The notes beneath the pieces are model-generated. The model had not been told where the DNA came from, did no database searches, and worked only from the letters and a program-made list of their open reading frames with translations. Shown one piece after another: positions 26,528-34,711 of a stretch of 64,000 nt of DNA (positions within the stretch are counted from its first letter, which is position 1; each line of letters begins with the position of its first letter). The stretch comes from Limnoglobus roseus (GTDB lineage: Bacteria; Planctomycetota; Planctomycetia; Gemmatales; Gemmataceae), in the NCBI RefSeq assembly GCF_008254045.1, contig NZ_CP042425.1, positions 248,001-312,000 of the forward strand, in the 5' to 3' direction. The translations under genes were made by a program, and so were the position numbers.

Positions 26528-27199
26528 ATGACGAACGTCGAAGCCGCACTCAATCTCGTGACCGACGGCATGAAACTCGGCCTCGGGTCCGGGTCCGCGT
26601 CGGAGCGGTTCCTGAAGGGCCTCGGCGACCGCGTGAAGGCCGGCCTCAAGGTGCGGGGCGTGCCCACGTCCAACAAGATCGCCGATCTCGCGAAAGGCTA
26701 CGGCATCCCGCTGGTCGAATTGGCCGACGCGCTGCCGATCGACCTGGCCGTGGACGGGGCCGACGAGGTCGATCCCGACCTGAACATGATTAAGGGCTAC
26801 GGCCGGGCACTGCTCCGCGAGAAGATCGTGGCCATCGCGGCGAAGCAGTTCATCATCTTGATCGGCCCGGAGCGCGTCGCGGAAAAGCGCGTCGCCGTCC
26901 TCGGGCAGCGTGGTAAGGTGCCCATCGAAGTCGTGCCGTTCGCGGTCCCGCTGGTGGTGCGGTTGCTGACCGAACTCCAGTACGGGACGGAAATCCTGAC
27001 CGAGAACGACCGGCCGGTCATCTCCGACAACGGCAACTACCTGCTGAACGTGGAAGTGGCCGAGATCGACGACCCGCCCGGCTTCGACCTGATGCTCAAG
27101 GGCATCCCCGGCGTCGTCGAGACGGGCCTGTTCCTCGACATGGCCGACGCTGTGTTCATCGAAACGAACGGCACGATCGAAGAACTGCGGCGGGCGTAA
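26528..27199 (+). CDS. rpiA: ribose-5-phosphate isomerase A
   Basis: 223 residues. RpiA interconverts ribose 5-phosphate and ribulose 5-phosphate in the pentose phosphate pathway. VDGADEVDPDLNMIKG and the REKIVAIAAKQFI block are well conserved, and the catalytic Glu in REKI and Lys in KGYG are present. The phosphate loop reads GLGSGSASERFL where most enzymes have G-T-G-S-T-A, and KGYGRALLREK replaces KGGGAALTREK. Length and overall fit still place it firmly in the family. Confidence 0.95.
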   Translation: MTNVEAALNLVTDGMKLGLGSGSASERFLKGLGDRVKAGLKVRGVPTSNKIADLAKGYGIPLVELADALPIDLAVDGADEVDPDLNMIKGYGRALLREKIVAIAAKQFIILIGPERVAEKRVAVLGQRGKVPIEVVPFAVPLVVRLLTELQYGTEILTENDRPVISDNGNYLLNVEVAEIDDPPGFDLMLKGIPGVVETGLFLDMADAVFIETNGTIEELRRA

Positions 27200-27235
27200 G
27201 CTCCGCCTGAAAGCCGGCGGCCATATAAACACCGC

Positions 27236-27871
27236 ATGTTCGACTTCGCCGTCACCGCGTTCGTGTCGATCCTCTTCCTCGTCGACCCGCCCGGCACCGT
27301 GCCGGCCTTCATCGCGCTCACGTCGAGTTACTCGCCGGCCCGCCGCCGCCGCACGGCGTTTGTCGCGTGCCTCGCGGCCACGCTCATCATGATGGGCTTC
27401 GCCCTCGTCGGCAACGTCCTCTTCCGCGCCCTCGGGCTGACGCTGCCGGCGTTCCAGATCGCCGGCGGGCTGATTCTGTTCCTAGTCGCGATCGACATGG
27501 TCCGCTCCGAGACCGGCACGGCCGAGCCGCAGCCGTCGGACGAGGAAGCCACCGCCGAGGCCGCCACGGGTGAGGTCGCGATCACGCCGTTGGCCGTGCC
27601 CCTGCTCGCGGGGCCGGCCTCCCTCTCGACGGTGACGGTCCTCATGTCGCGGGCCGACGGCGTGTTCCAGACGATCGGCTTGCTGGCAGCCATCGCCCTG
27701 ACGGGGCTGGTGTGCTACGGCACGTTCCGCCTCGCCGACCCGATCCAGCGGCGGCTCGGCATCACCGGCATTCACGTCCTCGGCCGCATCCTCGGGCTGG
27801 TCCTCGCCGGCATCGCCGTGCAGTTCGTCCTCGACGGGATGACCGCGGCCGGGCTGATCCCGAAACAGTAG
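27236..27871 (+). CDS. MarC/YchE family integral membrane protein
   Basis: 211 residues with six hydrophobic helices (first at residues 5-23, last at 180-205). The first helix carries the family-typical FLVDPPGTVPAFIALT, and a second repeat begins at ITPLAVPLLAGPASLSTV, the internal duplication of the family. A hydrophilic Glu/Ala-rich loop (TGTAEPQPSDEEATAEAATG) joins the two halves. The function of MarC-family proteins is not settled; an early link to multiple antibiotic resistance was not supported later. Confidence 0.92.
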   Translation: MFDFAVTAFVSILFLVDPPGTVPAFIALTSSYSPARRRRTAFVACLAATLIMMGFALVGNVLFRALGLTLPAFQIAGGLILFLVAIDMVRSETGTAEPQPSDEEATAEAATGEVAITPLAVPLLAGPASLSTVTVLMSRADGVFQTIGLLAAIALTGLVCYGTFRLADPIQRRLGITGIHVLGRILGLVLAGIAVQFVLDGMTAAGLIPKQ

Positions 27872-27962
27872 GCCGTCCCCCTGTCGTCCGAAATTCACCC
27901 CGGAGCCCGCGGCATCGGTTACAATCAAGCCGAGCGATTTCGCCCGAAGGATTGACACCGCC

Positions 27963-30900
27963 ATGTCACACCTGGGAAGTGAAGAAACCAAAGACTTCGC
28001 CCACGAGCTGTCGCGCGCGGGCGAAATGCAATTGAGGTCGACCACCCTCAACGGCCGGACCGTCGCGTACCGATCGGACACGCAAGACTTTCAAACCGAT
28101 GGGCTGAAGTACCCGGACATCCCCAACTGTCACATCGTCGGCATCCTCGGCCACGGCGGAATGGGGATCGTCTATCAGGCCGTGCAGGCGGAACTGCACC
28201 GCGAGGTCGCCGTCAAGACGATCCTCGCCGGCATCGCCAGCAGCCCGATGGTGGTCGCCCGCTTCTTCGCGGAAGCCGAGGCGATGGCGGCCGTGCGGCA
28301 CCCGAACGTCGCGCAGGTGTTCGAGTTCGGCAAGGCCCAGGGGACGCCGTACCTGATTGTGGAACTCCTGCCCGGCGGCACGCTGGCGGATCGCCTCCGG
28401 GACCGCAAGTCGCTCCCGGTCGAAGAGGCCGTCCGGTTGATCGAGAAGCTCGCCCGCGCCGTTGGCGCGACCCACGCCCAGCAGATCGTCCACCGCGACT
28501 TGAAGCCGAGCAACGTGATGTTCGACGCGGCCGGCGAACCGAAGGTGACGGACTTCGGCCTCGCGAAACGGGCCGACTCGAACTTGACCCTCACCGACCT
28601 GCAAATGGGCACGCCGCACTACATGGCCCCGGAGCAGGCCGAGGGGCAGGCCAAGTTCGTCGGCCCGCCGGCCGACGTCTGGGCGCTCGGCGTCATCCTC
28701 TTCGAGTGCCTCACCGGAACGCGGCCGTTCGAAGGCAAGACCACGCCGTCAATCGTTCACGAAGTCGTTCACGCGGAGGCCCCCCTCCTGCGGCGGATGT
28801 CGGCCGCACTGCCGCGCGACCTGGAGACGATCTGCCAGAAGTGTCTGACGAAAGACGTGGCCGGCCGCTACCCCACCGGGACCGAACTCGCCGACGAACT
28901 CCTTCGCTGGCTGGACGGCAAGCCGATCCTCGCCCGGCGGACGCCCCCGGCCGAACGGTTGGCCCTGTGGGCGCACCGCAAGCCGATGCACGCGCTAGCC
29001 TGGGTGCTCGTCCCGTTGACCGTCGTGCTCGGCACGTTCGGGCTGATCCTCTTCCTGATGTGGCGGTCGGCCGAGCGGGCGTACGCCGGCGAGCAGCAGG
29101 CCAAGGCCACCGTCACGCGGGCGAAGGAACAACTCGCCCTGTTCTCGCGCATCCGCGAAGAGACGTTGCAAAAGAAGCCGGGGTGGACGTGGCAGGCGCG
29201 GGCCGACCTCGCCGAGTTTGGTAAACTCCAGCCCGACGCCGACCGGATCGCCGACCTCCGCACCGATGCCGCCGCCGCCCAGACGTGTCTCGACTTCCGC
29301 GAAACCACCCCGCTAACGACCGGCTTCCCGATCGGCTCGCTCGCCGTCAGTCCCGACGGCCGGTGGGTTGCCGTCGGCGAGTTCAAGCCCGGCCTCTTCG
29401 TGCTGCCGATGGGCGTCCACCTCTTCGACGCGAAGGCCGGAAAGAAGGAGCGCACCGTCACCTTCACGCCGGGCGTCATCGTGAACTTGAAGAAAGGGAT
29501 CACCCAGGACATTCTGCTCCACCTCGCCTTCTCGCGGGACGGCAACCACCTGTTCGCCGGCCTGAAGTCGGGCCGCCTCGTGTACTGGGACGTGAGGAAC
29601 GAGACCGCCAATCCGGCGAAGGTGTGGGAAGCGGGCCGCGAGATCACGAGCCTCGCCCCGTCGCCGGACGGACGGTTCCTGTACACGTTCACGAAGTACA
29701 AGGGCGGCGTTCAGAAGTGGGAACCGCAGGCCAACGGCAAGCCCTTGCTCCACCCGGTGGAAGTGCCGGACGGGGCACTGGCCCTCCACCCGACGGACGG
29801 CGACCTGTTCGCCGGGTTGGGCAGCGACTTGTTTGCCCTCGACGCCGGGACGCTCGCGACGAAACCACCGAGCGGGAACTTCGCCGGCCACGGGATTCAC
29901 CAGGTTTGCTTCCACCCGGAGGGCAAATGGCTGGCGGTCGGGGCCGGACGGACGCTGCGGATCGTGGACGCCGCAACGCGACTGCCGACGATGGCGTTCG
30001 TGGACCCGGTGCTGAAGACCACCGCCCACGCCGGCAGCGTGGAGCACGTCGCGGTTCACCCCTCGGGGGCGGTGCTGGTGTCACTCTCAGACGACGCGGA
30101 CGACCACACGCTGAAGGTCTGGAGCGTGACGTCGGGCAAACTGATCGGCGCGACGGCGATCCCGGGCGAAGGGCTGATGTCGTTGGCCATCTCGGCCGAC
30201 GGTCGCACGATCTACGTCGGCAGTTCGGACCGCACGCACCGTTTCGACCTGCGCGGCCTGGAGGTGCTGAAGCGCGAAGTTCCGGCCGCCGGGTTCGTCG
30301 AAACCGCGGCCCTGACGCCCGCGGGCACGGGCGTCGCCATTCTCACCCGGCGGCCCGAACTGACCACCGCGGCCGTGACGAAGCCGTTCCTGCTCTCGCT
30401 CGTGCGCGACGGGCGAACGACGGAGTACGCGTTCAGCGTGCCCCGCCAGGGCGATGGCCGCTTCGGGCTGGCGACCGCCGACGACCGCGTGGCTGTGACG
30501 ACGGATTGCGCCGACGCAATCGTCTGGTCGTCCCGCAAGCCGACGCGGCACCAAACGCTGCCGATTCCGTCGGCCTCACTGCCGCGCTTCCAGCCGAGCG
30601 CCGACCGGTTGTGGGTGGTGCAGGACGGCCACGAACACCGGCCCTGGAACCTCGCGACCGAGAAGGCCGAAGCCGGGTGGTCGAACGCCGTGGACAAGGT
30701 GCTCAAAGGGGCGGCCGGAATTCAGGCCGCGGCCGTCGGTTCGACCCGCGTCGTGGCTGGCACGCGGGACGGCAGCGTCGTACTGGTCGATCCCGCCACG
30801 GGCAAAATCCAGAGCCGAGCCACGACAGCGGACGGGCCGGTCACGAGCCTTGCCCTGAGCCGCGACGAATCGCTCGCGGTCGCCGGATTGTACGCGGGCA

Positions 30901-31235
30901 AACTCCGCACCCTGAACCTGACCGCCGGCACGGAAGACGTGGTCACCGCCCCGCACCGCGACACCATCACCGCCGTCGCGCTCGGCGAAGCGGTCGGCAG
31001 CCGGTACCTCGCGACCGGCTCCAGCGACCGCTCGATCCGACTGTTCGTACGCGACGGGTCCGCGTGGCGGCCACTCTTCGCTCTGAACGACCTCGGCTCC
31101 GGGGTGAACGCACTGGAGTTCACCCCCGACGGTGGCCGCTTGCTCTTCGCGTGCGCCTCCTCGCTCGGCTACCGCGTGCTGGACCTGGACGCCCTCCACA
31201 CCGAGTTGGCGAAAGACGGCTTCGGCTGGAAGTGA
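27963..31235 (+). CDS. Ser/Thr protein kinase fused to WD40-like propeller
   Basis: 1090 residues. A PknB-like kinase domain occupies residues 50-310: glycine loop ILGHGGMGIVYQA, VAVKTI, HRDLKPSNVMF near 177, and TDFGLAKR; the activation loop (TPHYMAPEQAEGQ) is intact. A membrane helix follows at about 346-368 (VLVPLTVVLGTFGLILFLMW), then a short coiled region (AERAYAGEQQAKATVTRA). The remaining 600 residues form WD40-like repeats ending in DGR or similar (for example SLAVSPDGRWVAVGEF, LAFSRDGNHLFAGLKSGRLVYWDV, VEHVAVHPSGAVLVSLSD), probably an extracytoplasmic beta-propeller for ligand or protein binding. This architecture is common in planctomycetes. Confidence 0.95.
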   Translation: MSHLGSEETKDFAHELSRAGEMQLRSTTLNGRTVAYRSDTQDFQTDGLKYPDIPNCHIVGILGHGGMGIVYQAVQAELHREVAVKTILAGIASSPMVVARFFAEAEAMAAVRHPNVAQVFEFGKAQGTPYLIVELLPGGTLADRLRDRKSLPVEEAVRLIEKLARAVGATHAQQIVHRDLKPSNVMFDAAGEPKVTDFGLAKRADSNLTLTDLQMGTPHYMAPEQAEGQAKFVGPPADVWALGVILFECLTGTRPFEGKTTPSIVHEVVHAEAPLLRRMSAALPRDLETICQKCLTKDVAGRYPTGTELADELLRWLDGKPILARRTPPAERLALWAHRKPMHALAWVLVPLTVVLGTFGLILFLMWRSAERAYAGEQQAKATVTRAKEQLALFSRIREETLQKKPGWTWQARADLAEFGKLQPDADRIADLRTDAAAAQTCLDFRETTPLTTGFPIGSLAVSPDGRWVAVGEFKPGLFVLPMGVHLFDAKAGKKERTVTFTPGVIVNLKKGITQDILLHLAFSRDGNHLFAGLKSGRLVYWDVRNETANPAKVWEAGREITSLAPSPDGRFLYTFTKYKGGVQKWEPQANGKPLLHPVEVPDGALALHPTDGDLFAGLGSDLFALDAGTLATKPPSGNFAGHGIHQVCFHPEGKWLAVGAGRTLRIVDAATRLPTMAFVDPVLKTTAHAGSVEHVAVHPSGAVLVSLSDDADDHTLKVWSVTSGKLIGATAIPGEGLMSLAISADGRTIYVGSSDRTHRFDLRGLEVLKREVPAAGFVETAALTPAGTGVAILTRRPELTTAAVTKPFLLSLVRDGRTTEYAFSVPRQGDGRFGLATADDRVAVTTDCADAIVWSSRKPTRHQTLPIPSASLPRFQPSADRLWVVQDGHEHRPWNLATEKAEAGWSNAVDKVLKGAAGIQAAAVGSTRVVAGTRDGSVVLVDPATGKIQSRATTADGPVTSLALSRDESLAVAGLYAGKLRTLNLTAGTEDVVTAPHRDTITAVALGEAVGSRYLATGSSDRSIRLFVRDGSAWRPLFALNDLGSGVNALEFTPDGGRLLFACASSLGYRVLDLDALHTELAKDGFGWK

Positions 31236-31262
31236 TGTGACCGTGTCCAGCCGTGAAACAAA

Positions 31263-31297
31263 ACAGCCCGCCCCGAAGAGGGCGGGCTGTGGTCATT
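31263..31297 (-). terminator. hairpin terminator between kinase and prepilin peptidase genes
   Basis: ACAGCCCGCCC (31263-31273) pairs with GGGCGGGCTGT (31280-31290). On the minus strand the stem is followed by TTTTGTTTC, so it best serves the prepilin peptidase gene (stop at 31317); it may also stop the plus-strand kinase transcript. Confidence 0.8.
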
Positions 31298-31316
31298 TCC
31301 GGGTTGCGTCTTCGAC

Positions 31317-32132
31317 TCACACCGACAGGAACAGGCGATACCACAGGTAGCCGAGGAAGCCGACGCACAGCGGTACGCCGTAGGGCAGGCGGGTCCAGTC
31401 CTTGCGGCGGCTGTTCGCCCGCTCCGCGGCCTTCTTCGGGCCGTGGGCCATCATCACTTGCAGGTCGGTCACGATCTCGCGGGCGTTCTGCATGTTCTTG
31501 TGCAGTTGGCGGCGGAGGGCCATGATCACGAGGCCGAAGATGCCGCCGACGATCACGCCGAGGGCGAACGACCACCAGATCACCTCGATGGCCGAGAGCG
31601 TCGTGCCGGGCAGATCCAGGTAGGTCGCCCCGAAGAACGCGCCCATCCACGAGCCGAAGGCCATGGTCATTTTCACGTCGCCTTCGCCCATGCCGCCAAT
31701 GAACAGGGCCGGGAAGAGGCAGGCGAAGCCGATCAGCGTACCGAGGAGGGCCTGGCCGATGCCGCCGTGGCCGCCGAAGGTCGCACCGCAATCGTGCAGG
31801 ATGCCCAGGTACCAGCCGGAGACGACCAGCGACAGGGTCAGCCAGTTCGGGACTTTGAAAGCGTAGCCGTCGATCCACGCGGCCCACACCATGCCGACGC
31901 AGATGACCACCAGTGCGCCCAGGTTCACCTCGGCCGGCATCGACTCGGTCGCCGGCACCAGTGCGCCCCACGCGAAGTGGGCGGCGAAGGCGGCGAACAC
32001 CCAGGCGACGGCCGTCAACGGCACGCGGGCCAAGGTCATCGCCAACTCGCGATCGAAAGTCATGTCGTCGGCCGGTTTAGGGGCCTCAACGACGCCGGCA
32101 CTGGCCGGAAGGGTGGCGAGATCATTCGCCAT
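31317..32132 (-). CDS. type IV prepilin peptidase (A24 family, CpaA-like)
   Basis: 271 residues from the ATG at 32132 (MANDLATLPASAG). The two catalytic aspartates of A24 peptidases are present: one in WAAWIDGYAFKVPNWLT and one in the G-x-G-D motif IGGMGEGDVKMTM. Six to seven hydrophobic segments are seen. Three Flp pilins lie directly upstream on the same strand, so it most likely processes them (tight-adherence/Flp system), though it may also act on the DUF1559 pseudopilin. There is no N-terminal Cys-rich methyltransferase domain, as expected for the CpaA/TadV type. A C-terminal cytosolic segment is present (MMAHGPKKAAERANSRRKDW). Confidence 0.9.
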   Translation of the reverse strand: MANDLATLPASAGVVEAPKPADDMTFDRELAMTLARVPLTAVAWVFAAFAAHFAWGALVPATESMPAEVNLGALVVICVGMVWAAWIDGYAFKVPNWLTLSLVVSGWYLGILHDCGATFGGHGGIGQALLGTLIGFACLFPALFIGGMGEGDVKMTMAFGSWMGAFFGATYLDLPGTTLSAIEVIWWSFALGVIVGGIFGLVIMALRRQLHKNMQNAREIVTDLQVMMAHGPKKAAERANSRRKDWTRLPYGVPLCVGFLGYLWYRLFLSV

Positions 32133-32189
32133 GACGGGATTCCTCGGGAAGACAAAGGGGGGCGTTGCGACGTTGCAACAACGTAGAAC

Positions 32190-32226
32190 AAAAAAAAGAA
32201 CCGGGCCGAAAGAATCGGCCCGGTTC
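32190..32226 (-). terminator. Rho-independent terminator after pilin 1
   Basis: GAACCGGGCCGA and TCGGCCCGGTTC form a 12-base perfect stem (32198-32209 with 32215-32226) with a 5-base loop. On the minus strand a run of about eight T follows. It separates the pilins from the peptidase gene downstream. Confidence 0.92.
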
Positions 32227-32248
32227 CGCACACCCACAGAAAATCGCG

Positions 32249-32440
32249 TTAGCTCGCGCCGTTGCCGGACGCGACTTGGCCGTTGACGTAGCTGAACGTC
32301 TGGCTGGCCGTGCTGCCCAGGGCCGTGATCGCCGCGATGCACACCACGATGATCAGCGCCAGCATGACCGCGTACTCGACCGCCGTCGGGCCGTCTTCCT
32401 TCTTCAGGAACGTAACCACTGCCTTCTTGATGCTCGTCAT
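32249..32440 (-). CDS. Flp/Tad-type pilin 1
   Basis: 63 residues: a short basic leader with KKEDGPTAVEYAVMLALI, the Flp-type processing site (G-x-T-A-V-E-Y), and a hydrophobic spine. It forms the subunit of thin adherence pili of the Tad system after cleavage by the A24 peptidase. The gene is identical to pilin 2, base for base, from one base 3' of the stop through 16 bases ahead of the ATG (32248-32455 against 32629-32836). An AAAGG site lies ahead. A strong terminator follows. Confidence 0.95.
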   Translation of the reverse strand: MTSIKKAVVTFLKKEDGPTAVEYAVMLALIIVVCIAAITALGSTASQTFSYVNGQVASGNGAS

Positions 32441-32504
32441 GAGAAACCTTTCGCGTTAAATCGTGTCGGGCGAGTGATTAAAAATTGGGCTCAGGCGAGT
32501 TTGG

Positions 32505-32565
32505 TAGCACCCCGGAGTTGTCCGCGGACAGCTCCGATTCTTGGCGGATTGAGTGCTGCAATCCG
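32505..32565 (-). repeat. two-hairpin element ahead of pilin 1 (copy A)
   Basis: TAGCACC (32505-32511), hairpin I (32513-32536: CGGAGTTGTCC with GGACAGCTCCG, one G.T pair) and hairpin II (CGGATTG 32545-32551, loop AGTGCTG, CAATCCG 32559-32565). The loop of hairpin II is complementary to AGCAC in the flanking TAGCACC. It lies 65 bases ahead of the pilin 1 start on the minus strand. The matching copy B precedes pilin 2. Confidence 0.75.
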
Positions 32566-32629
32566 AGGGTTTACACGTTCGCCGATTCGCCCCCTTTGTC
32601 GGGGAATCGCATTCGGCCGCGGACCGACC

Positions 32630-32821
32630 TTAGCTCGCGCCGTTGCCGGACGCGACTTGGCCGTTGACGTAGCTGAACGTCTGGCTGGCCGTGCTGCCCA
32701 GGGCCGTGATCGCCGCGATGCACACCACGATGATCAGCGCCAGCATGACCGCGTACTCGACCGCCGTCGGGCCGTCTTCCTTCTTCAGGAACGTAACCAC
32801 TGCCTTCTTGATGCTCGTCAT
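32630..32821 (-). CDS. Flp/Tad-type pilin 2, identical to pilin 1
   Basis: 63 residues, the same protein and the same DNA as pilin 1, including 16 bases upstream. The flanks beyond that have drifted, so the two were either duplicated recently or are kept alike by gene conversion. Leader, cleavage motif GPTAVEY and hydrophobic segment as for pilin 1. The start is the ATG at 32821 with AAAGG ahead. The duplicated gene dose suggests the major pilin. Confidence 0.95.
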   Translation of the reverse strand: MTSIKKAVVTFLKKEDGPTAVEYAVMLALIIVVCIAAITALGSTASQTFSYVNGQVASGNGAS

Positions 32822-32862
32822 GAGAAACCTTTCGGGTCGGAAATTTGAATTTAGGCGAGACT

Positions 32863-32927
32863 TAGCACCACTGGTGGCCGCCGGGTGACGGCCACCAGAT
32901 TTGTGGCGGACTGGGTGCTTCAGTCCG
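32863..32927 (-). repeat. two-hairpin element ahead of pilin 2 (copy B)
   Basis: TAGCACC (32863-32869), hairpin I (CTGGTGGCCG 32871-32880 with CGGCCACCAG 32889-32898) and hairpin II (CGGACTG 32907-32913, loop GGTGCTT, CAGTCCG 32921-32927). Hairpin I has an unrelated sequence to copy A but the same shape; hairpin II differs by a compensated base pair (T-A to C-G). AGCACC again matches the loop (GGTGCT). It lies 42 bases ahead of the pilin 2 start and 6 bases after the pilin 3 stop. Confidence 0.75.
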
Positions 32928-32932
32928 GTACG

Positions 32933-33133
32933 TCACGACGACGCGCCGTTGACTCCGGCGGCGGCGTTCAATTGAGCGTTTGCGAAGACTCCGGAGGCGG
33001 AACTACCGAGGGCGGTAACGGCCGCGATGCAGACCACGATGATGAGGGCCAACATCACGGCATACTCGACGGCAGTCGGACCGTCCTCCTTCTTCAGAAA
33101 CGCTGTGACGTGCCGAGCGACTTTCGCCAACAT
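32933..33133 (-). CDS. Flp/Tad-type pilin 3
   Basis: 66 residues from the ATG at 33133 (MLAKVARHVTAFLKKEDG); the open frame runs further back, to 33340, but without coding likeness. It carries the same GPTAVEYAVMLALIIVVCIAA core as the other two, with a different leader and C-terminal tail (ASGVFANAQLNAAAG). The GAGGAG site and the best promoter of the group are in front of it, so it is the first gene of the pilin transcript. It may be a minor or alternative pilin. Confidence 0.92.
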   Translation of the reverse strand: MLAKVARHVTAFLKKEDGPTAVEYAVMLALIIVVCIAAVTALGSSASGVFANAQLNAAAGVNGASS

Positions 33134-33225
33134 GGCACTCCTCGAAAAAAGTGTGTCGGACGGTGAGTTGACTGGTGTCCGTTCAGGATCACGCACCAGT
33201 TTGAACCCCCGTCCTGTACGCCGGA

Positions 33226-33253
33226 ACCATAGATCGGGCGGTTGGGGTGTCAA
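33226..33253 (-). promoter_or_regulatory. sigma-70-like promoter for the pilin cluster
   Basis: On the minus strand TTGACA (33253-33248) and TATGGT (33231-33226) are separated by 16 bases, about 93 bases ahead of the pilin 3 ATG. The -35 is a perfect match and the -10 matches four of six. Confidence 0.45.
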
Positions 33254-33346
33254 ATTCGCCGCAACCGCTTCAACTTGAAAAACCGCTAAAGTGCCGGGCA
33301 CCGTGGGAAATGCTGACAGATGGGCGTTGTCCGATGACAACGCAAA

Positions 33347-33368
33347 CGCCCGCCGTGGAGGGCGGGCG
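33347..33368 (-). terminator. hairpin after the radical SAM gene
   Basis: CGCCCGCC (33347-33354) pairs with GGCGGGCG (33361-33368) 30 bases beyond the stop of the radical SAM gene, upstream of the pilin cluster. The T-tract on the minus strand is weak (GTTTGCGTTG). Confidence 0.55.
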
Positions 33369-33397
33369 CGGAAATTGACGGGGGATCGGAACTACGG

Positions 33398-34606
33398 TTA
33401 CTTTCGGTAGACGCCGAAGTCGCTGAAGAAAATGCGCTTCGCGAAGCGGTAGAGGGGGTTCTTCTCCGGCACTTCGTTGCCGGGGTTGTGCTGCGAGCCG
33501 CGGGGCGTCAACGCGCTCAGTTCCGCCAACGCCGTCCGGCGGGCGGTCACGTCCTTCGCGGCGTGCCGTTCGACGACGGCCTTCAGCAAGTCCGGCCGCT
33601 CCAGCACGATGCAGCCGCGTGTGGCTTCCGCCGCCGTCTCGCGGAAGTCTTTGAGGTACGCGCTGGTCAGAAATTTCTCGCGGAGCGTGCGGCCGTCGCC
33701 CTTCGTGGAGTGGATCGACTCCTTCGAGAACTGCACGATGGGGCACGGCTCAATGTCGCCCCACGGGTTGATGTGGTGGCTAATCCCCGTTACGGCCGGG
33801 CACAGGGCGTTCCCTTCGCCGTCGTAGTACGCATCCACGATCACGATGGGCTTCTTCGCCCGCATCTCGACGACGAACTCTCGCGCCCGCCGCGCCTGTT
33901 CCGGTGTCAGGCACAACTCCGGGTTCGGGTTCGGCCCCATCGGGCGGTAGACGTGGAACCACGTGTACATCACGCCCATCTCGATCAGCCGATCGACCCA
34001 CTTCTCGGTCAGCAGGTCGTCGATGTTCGTGCGGCACAGGCTGGTGCAGACGCCAGTGAATACCTTGTTCCGCACGCAGTTCTGCACGCCTTGCAGGGTC
34101 TTCGACAGCACCCCCGCCCTTCCCCGCCGCTCGTCAGAGATGATCTCGCTACCCTCGACGCTAATCAACGGCGTGACGTTGCCGAGTTCGCGCATCCGCT
34201 TCGCACGCTCGTCGGTGATGAAGTGGCCGTTGGTGAAGATCTGGAAGTAGCACTCCGGGAACTCGGCGAGCATGTCGAGCAGGTGCGGGTGCATGAACGG
34301 CTCGCCGCCGACGATGCCGAAGAAGATGTTGCCCATCTGCTTCGCCTCGCGGACGAGCTTGCGGAACGCCGGCGGGTCGATGGTGTGCTGCTTGTGGGCC
34401 ACGTCCACCCAGCACCCCTGGCAGCGGAGGTTGCAACTGTTAATGATCGACACGTACAAGAACGGCGGGAACACCTGCCCGCGCTTCAGCCGCGACTTGT
34501 GCCGCAGGACCGATAGCCCGCCCTTCACGCCCATGTTCCAGGCGAGCTTCCACAGCAACCGCTTGTCGGCCTCGAACAGCATCCGCTTGGCCATCTTCAA
34601 CATCAT
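33398..34606 (-). CDS. radical SAM protein with SPASM/twitch-like C-terminus
   Basis: 402 residues. The SAM-cluster motif is CNLRCQGC (Cys58, Cys62, Cys65, C-x3-C-x2-C), with GGEPFMHPHLLDML as the GGE SAM-binding motif. Three further cysteines near the C-terminal end (CPAVTGISHHINPWGDIEPCPIVQF, and a later GC) suggest an extra 4Fe-4S cluster like SPASM or twitch domains. The N-terminus is basic and amphipathic and could touch the membrane. The substrate is unknown; related proteins modify peptides, lipids or cofactors. I see no obvious small precursor peptide or partner. Confidence 0.88.
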   Translation of the reverse strand: MMLKMAKRMLFEADKRLLWKLAWNMGVKGGLSVLRHKSRLKRGQVFPPFLYVSIINSCNLRCQGCWVDVAHKQHTIDPPAFRKLVREAKQMGNIFFGIVGGEPFMHPHLLDMLAEFPECYFQIFTNGHFITDERAKRMRELGNVTPLISVEGSEIISDERRGRAGVLSKTLQGVQNCVRNKVFTGVCTSLCRTNIDDLLTEKWVDRLIEMGVMYTWFHVYRPMGPNPNPELCLTPEQARRAREFVVEMRAKKPIVIVDAYYDGEGNALCPAVTGISHHINPWGDIEPCPIVQFSKESIHSTKGDGRTLREKFLTSAYLKDFRETAAEATRGCIVLERPDLLKAVVERHAAKDVTARRTALAELSALTPRGSQHNPGNEVPEKNPLYRFAKRIFFSDFGVYRK

Positions 34607-34711
34607 GGCGTGGTGTCCCCGGTGGTACAGGTGATCTTACCGAGGAAATGGCGAGGGGCTTGCACCGAATGAGCGAGCAGGCGAAGATCATGCACCTGCC
34701 GGGAGTGAAAC

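Noticed and set aside
29285..31240. A 651-codon open plus-strand frame within the kinase-WD40 gene.
   Set aside because: It is the +1/+2 shadow of the real kinase frame and is Arg/Pro/Gly-rich with no motif.
31236..33397. Repeats between pilins as CRISPR or integron attC sites.
   Set aside because: Only two copies, each with paired stems and no regular repeat-spacer spacing; no attC core sites (GTTRRRY) or integrase gene were seen.
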